The notes under the pieces were generated by a model. The model saw nothing but the letters and a program-made list of their open reading frames with translations, did not search any database and had not been told where the DNA came from. 64,000 bases of DNA from Rhizobium leguminosarum (GTDB taxonomy: Bacteria > Pseudomonadota > Alphaproteobacteria > Rhizobiales > Rhizobiaceae), in assembly GCF_001679785.1 (NCBI RefSeq), contig NZ_CP016286.1, forward strand, positions 62,001 to 126,000. Reading direction: 5' to 3'. The position numbers were made by a program, and so were the translations under genes. Positions 62,391 through 64,000 of the stretch are shown here, piece after piece (position 1 is the first letter of the stretch; each line of letters opens with the position of its first letter).

Positions 62391-62741
62391 CTATTTCCGC
62401 AGGATTTTCTCCATCGCTTTCCCCTTGGCGAGTTCGTCGATCAATTTGTCCAGGTAGCGGATTTCCCGCATCGTCGTTTCCTGGATGTCTTCCACGCGAA
62501 CGCCGCAGATCACGCCGGTAATCAACGATCGGGAGGGATTCATCTGAGGCGCTTGCGCAAAGAAATCCTCGAAGTTGGTCTTTTCAGCCAACTGATCGTC
62601 CAAGCTCTGCTGGCTATGCCCCGTCAGCCAACAGATGATTTTATCGACCTCCGTCTTCGTGCGCCCCTTCTTCTCTGCCTTGGCGACATAGTGGGGATAG
62701 ACGCTCGCGACGCTGATGGAATAGATGCGATGCTTCGTCAT
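62391..62741 (-). CDS. DUF2200 family protein
   Basis: A 116-residue cytoplasmic protein matching the DUF2200 pattern: [41 protein letters not shown] at the start (about residues 4-44), then [30 protein letters not shown] and the late [25 protein letters not shown]. The family is widespread and its function is unknown. It is convergent with tetR; no operon partner is seen. Confidence 0.88.
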   Translation of the reverse strand: MTKHRIYSISVASVYPHYVAKAEKKGRTKTEVDKIICWLTGHSQQSLDDQLAEKTNFEDFFAQAPQMNPSRSLITGVICGVRVEDIQETTMREIRYLDKLIDELAKGKAMEKILRK

Positions 62742-63183
62742 GCCTGCTCCTCAACATTCCAGATATTTTCCGGCTTGAGATAGCTGATTTCAAGACCTCA
62801 ACAAATGCCCGATAATGGGTAAGGTTCCGCGGCCGCGAAGTCGATCAGTGCAAAGGCGGCATCTCTACAGCGCCGCGCGCCTTCGACCGGATTGCACCAA
62901 CAACGGACATCGGCTCGGCTTGAGTCGACGACCGCTACGGGGTCGATGGCCGACCGTCCGCTGCTAGGAAGCCCAACATGAAAAGCGGACATCAAAGTTC
63001 TTGCCGCCAAGGGCTGGGATTGGCGCCCAAAGCAGACAATGAGGTACCTCGCAGGAACGTCAACTCCTGATCAGCCCATACAGATAAGAGGCAAGTGCGC
63101 TACAGAAATGGCGGAGATATCTGCGCCTGCGCGGGGGCTGTCGGCGGGCACTAAATTGGCGTAAGCTGTGAAGGAGGTACACC
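62742..63183. other. Intergenic region before the livK-like gene
   Basis: About 440 bases with no gene I can support. A minus-strand ORF at 62798-63010 lacks a ribosome site and any family; part of the region (62870-63000) looks like decayed coding sequence, but of what is not clear. The last 20 bases carry the GAAGGAGGT site of the livK-like gene. Confidence 0.4.
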
Positions 63184-64000
63184 ATGCGCAGCAGCATCAC
63201 TGCAGCTATCGTCGCGCTCGTCGTTTCGCTTGGCAGTCTAGCGCGGGCGGAGATCCTGATCGGAGCTGCAGGCCCGGTCACAGGACCGCTCGCCTGGATC
63301 GGGGAGCAGATGCAGCGCGGCACAGAGATGGCAGTGGCCGACATCAATGCAACTGGCGGCGTGCTCGGGCACCAGGTGCAACTCATCACGGTCGACGACT
63401 TTTGCGATCCCGAGCAGGCTGTGGCGGCCGCCCAGAAACTGGTGGCTGACGGTGTGGTGCTCGTCGTCGGGCATTACTGTTCCCAGGCCTCGATCCCGGC
63501 ATCCAAGGTGTACGAGGCCGCGGGAGTCTACAGATTTCACCGGGTTCGACCAATCCGCTGTTGACCGAACAAGGTCGTGCCAATGTTTTCCGCGTCATTG
63601 GTCGCGACAACGCGCAGGGGGTGGTAGCCGGCAACTATTTGGCCGATCGTTGGGGTGACCAGAAAATAGCGATCCTTCACGACAACACCACCTATGGGAA
63701 GGGGCTCGCCGACGAGACCAAAAAGCAGTTGAATAAGCGGGGTGTCACCGAAGCGATCTACAAGGCCTTCACGCCTGGGAAGAACGACTATACGGCCGAG
63801 ATCTCGGCGTTACACGGCGCCGGCATCGCCGTGTTGTATGTTGGTGGGTATTTGCCCGAGGTCGCGCTTATGGTTCGCGCTTCACGAGACCGCGCCTACG
63901 CACTTCAACTCGTCTCAGGCGATGGCATGGCGAGCGAGAACTTTGCACTGATCGCCGGATCTGCCGCCGAGGGTACGCTCTTCACGTTTAGCGCGGACCC
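63184..64000 (+). pseudogene. Branched-chain amino-acid ABC binding protein (LivK-like), frameshifted and cut by window edge
   Basis: The ATG at 63184 has an ideal GAAGGAGGT site and a signal peptide (about 1-22, cleavage ARA-EIL), then AGPVTGPLAWIGEQMQRGTEMAVADINATGG and VVGHYCSQASIPASKVYEAAGV, the LivK/type-I periplasmic binding fold. At about 63528 one base is missing; the correct continuation LQISPGSTNPLLTEQG appears in the next frame and runs open to the window end (LFTFSADP). The uncorrected product stops at 63564. A true frameshift or a base-calling error; the 3' end is beyond the window. Confidence 0.85.

Noticed and set aside
62798..63010. 70-codon minus-strand ORF before the livK-like gene
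   Set aside because: No ribosome binding site and no recognisable protein pattern; left as unannotated intergenic sequence.

Overview
The window looks like a chromosomal segment of a fast-growing Rhizobium close to R. leguminosarum or R. etli. The basis is recognition of protein families and gene order, not a database search: a matR-matABC malonate locus, a bioMNY biotin transporter, and the conserved run tldD, ialB-like, coxBA, ctaB, small CoxF-like gene, ctaG, coxC, DUF983, surf1, ispH, thrB, rnhA. Coding density and GC are high, codon use is alphaproteobacterial, and there are many short palindromic intergenic repeats. No rRNA, tRNA or CRISPR was seen.

Layout. 1-2483 (minus): ABC importer of the polyamine/iron type (ATPase, Tat-exported binding protein, permease cut by the window edge). 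3021-7022 (plus): a sigma-54-type promoter, a polar amino-acid ABC binding protein and permease with no ATPase, a TIM-barrel isomerase-like protein and a GntR regulator. 7107-12401: MatR repressor and its operator, then matA, matB and matC for uptake, activation and decarboxylation of malonate. 12480-14262: a second methionyl-tRNA synthetase behind what looks like a methionine-responsive leader-peptide attenuator. 14378-17248: a Gly-rich small membrane protein, a PAS histidine kinase overlapping an RsbQ/KAI2-like hydrolase, and a GXWXG/DUF4334 protein. 17423-20604: bioMNY and a YcaQ/AlkX-type DNA glycosylase. 20826-22304: an IS630-family element with a frameshifted transposase and a LexA-like HTH passenger gene. 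22389-28400: an AT-rich membrane ORF, ribB, aroC and a large GGDEF/EAL protein.

28643-39734: a mixed chromosomal region with a DUF1344 protein, a broken hicBA pair, a histidine phosphatase, fabI, a DnaJ-like protein, a lipoprotein, pdxH, a polysaccharide deacetylase, a D,D-carboxypeptidase, a MazG-like protein, a GNAT protein, tldD and an ialB-like gene. 40075-50458: aa3-type cytochrome c oxidase structural and assembly genes, then ispH, thrB and rnhA; a CPT-like kinase gene framed by REP-like palindromes splits the cluster. 50670-52073: a decayed IS4-family element inside one of these palindromes, with a 10-bp target duplication. 52118-58875: a metallopeptidase-like protein, CsbD, YqgE, a DsbD-N-like protein, a peroxiredoxin, and a Zur-box-preceded small membrane protein followed by an aztABC-like zinc importer. 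59026-64000: small secreted or unknown proteins, an IS3-family remnant, a RidA/TetR divergent pair around a 29-bp inverted repeat, DUF2200, and a frameshifted livK-like gene cut by the window edge.

The most distinctive signal is the metG2 leader. A possibly leaderless 15-codon ORF ending in tandem Met codons is followed by three mutually exclusive hairpins and a U-tract terminator, which is the architecture of the rhizobial trpL attenuator but tuned to methionine. Also notable are the sigma-54 promoter, the nested TetR/RidA operator, tandem Zur boxes before a 42-residue membrane protein, and a 15-bp tandem repeat that multiplies Shine-Dalgarno/ATG units at a D,D-carboxypeptidase start.
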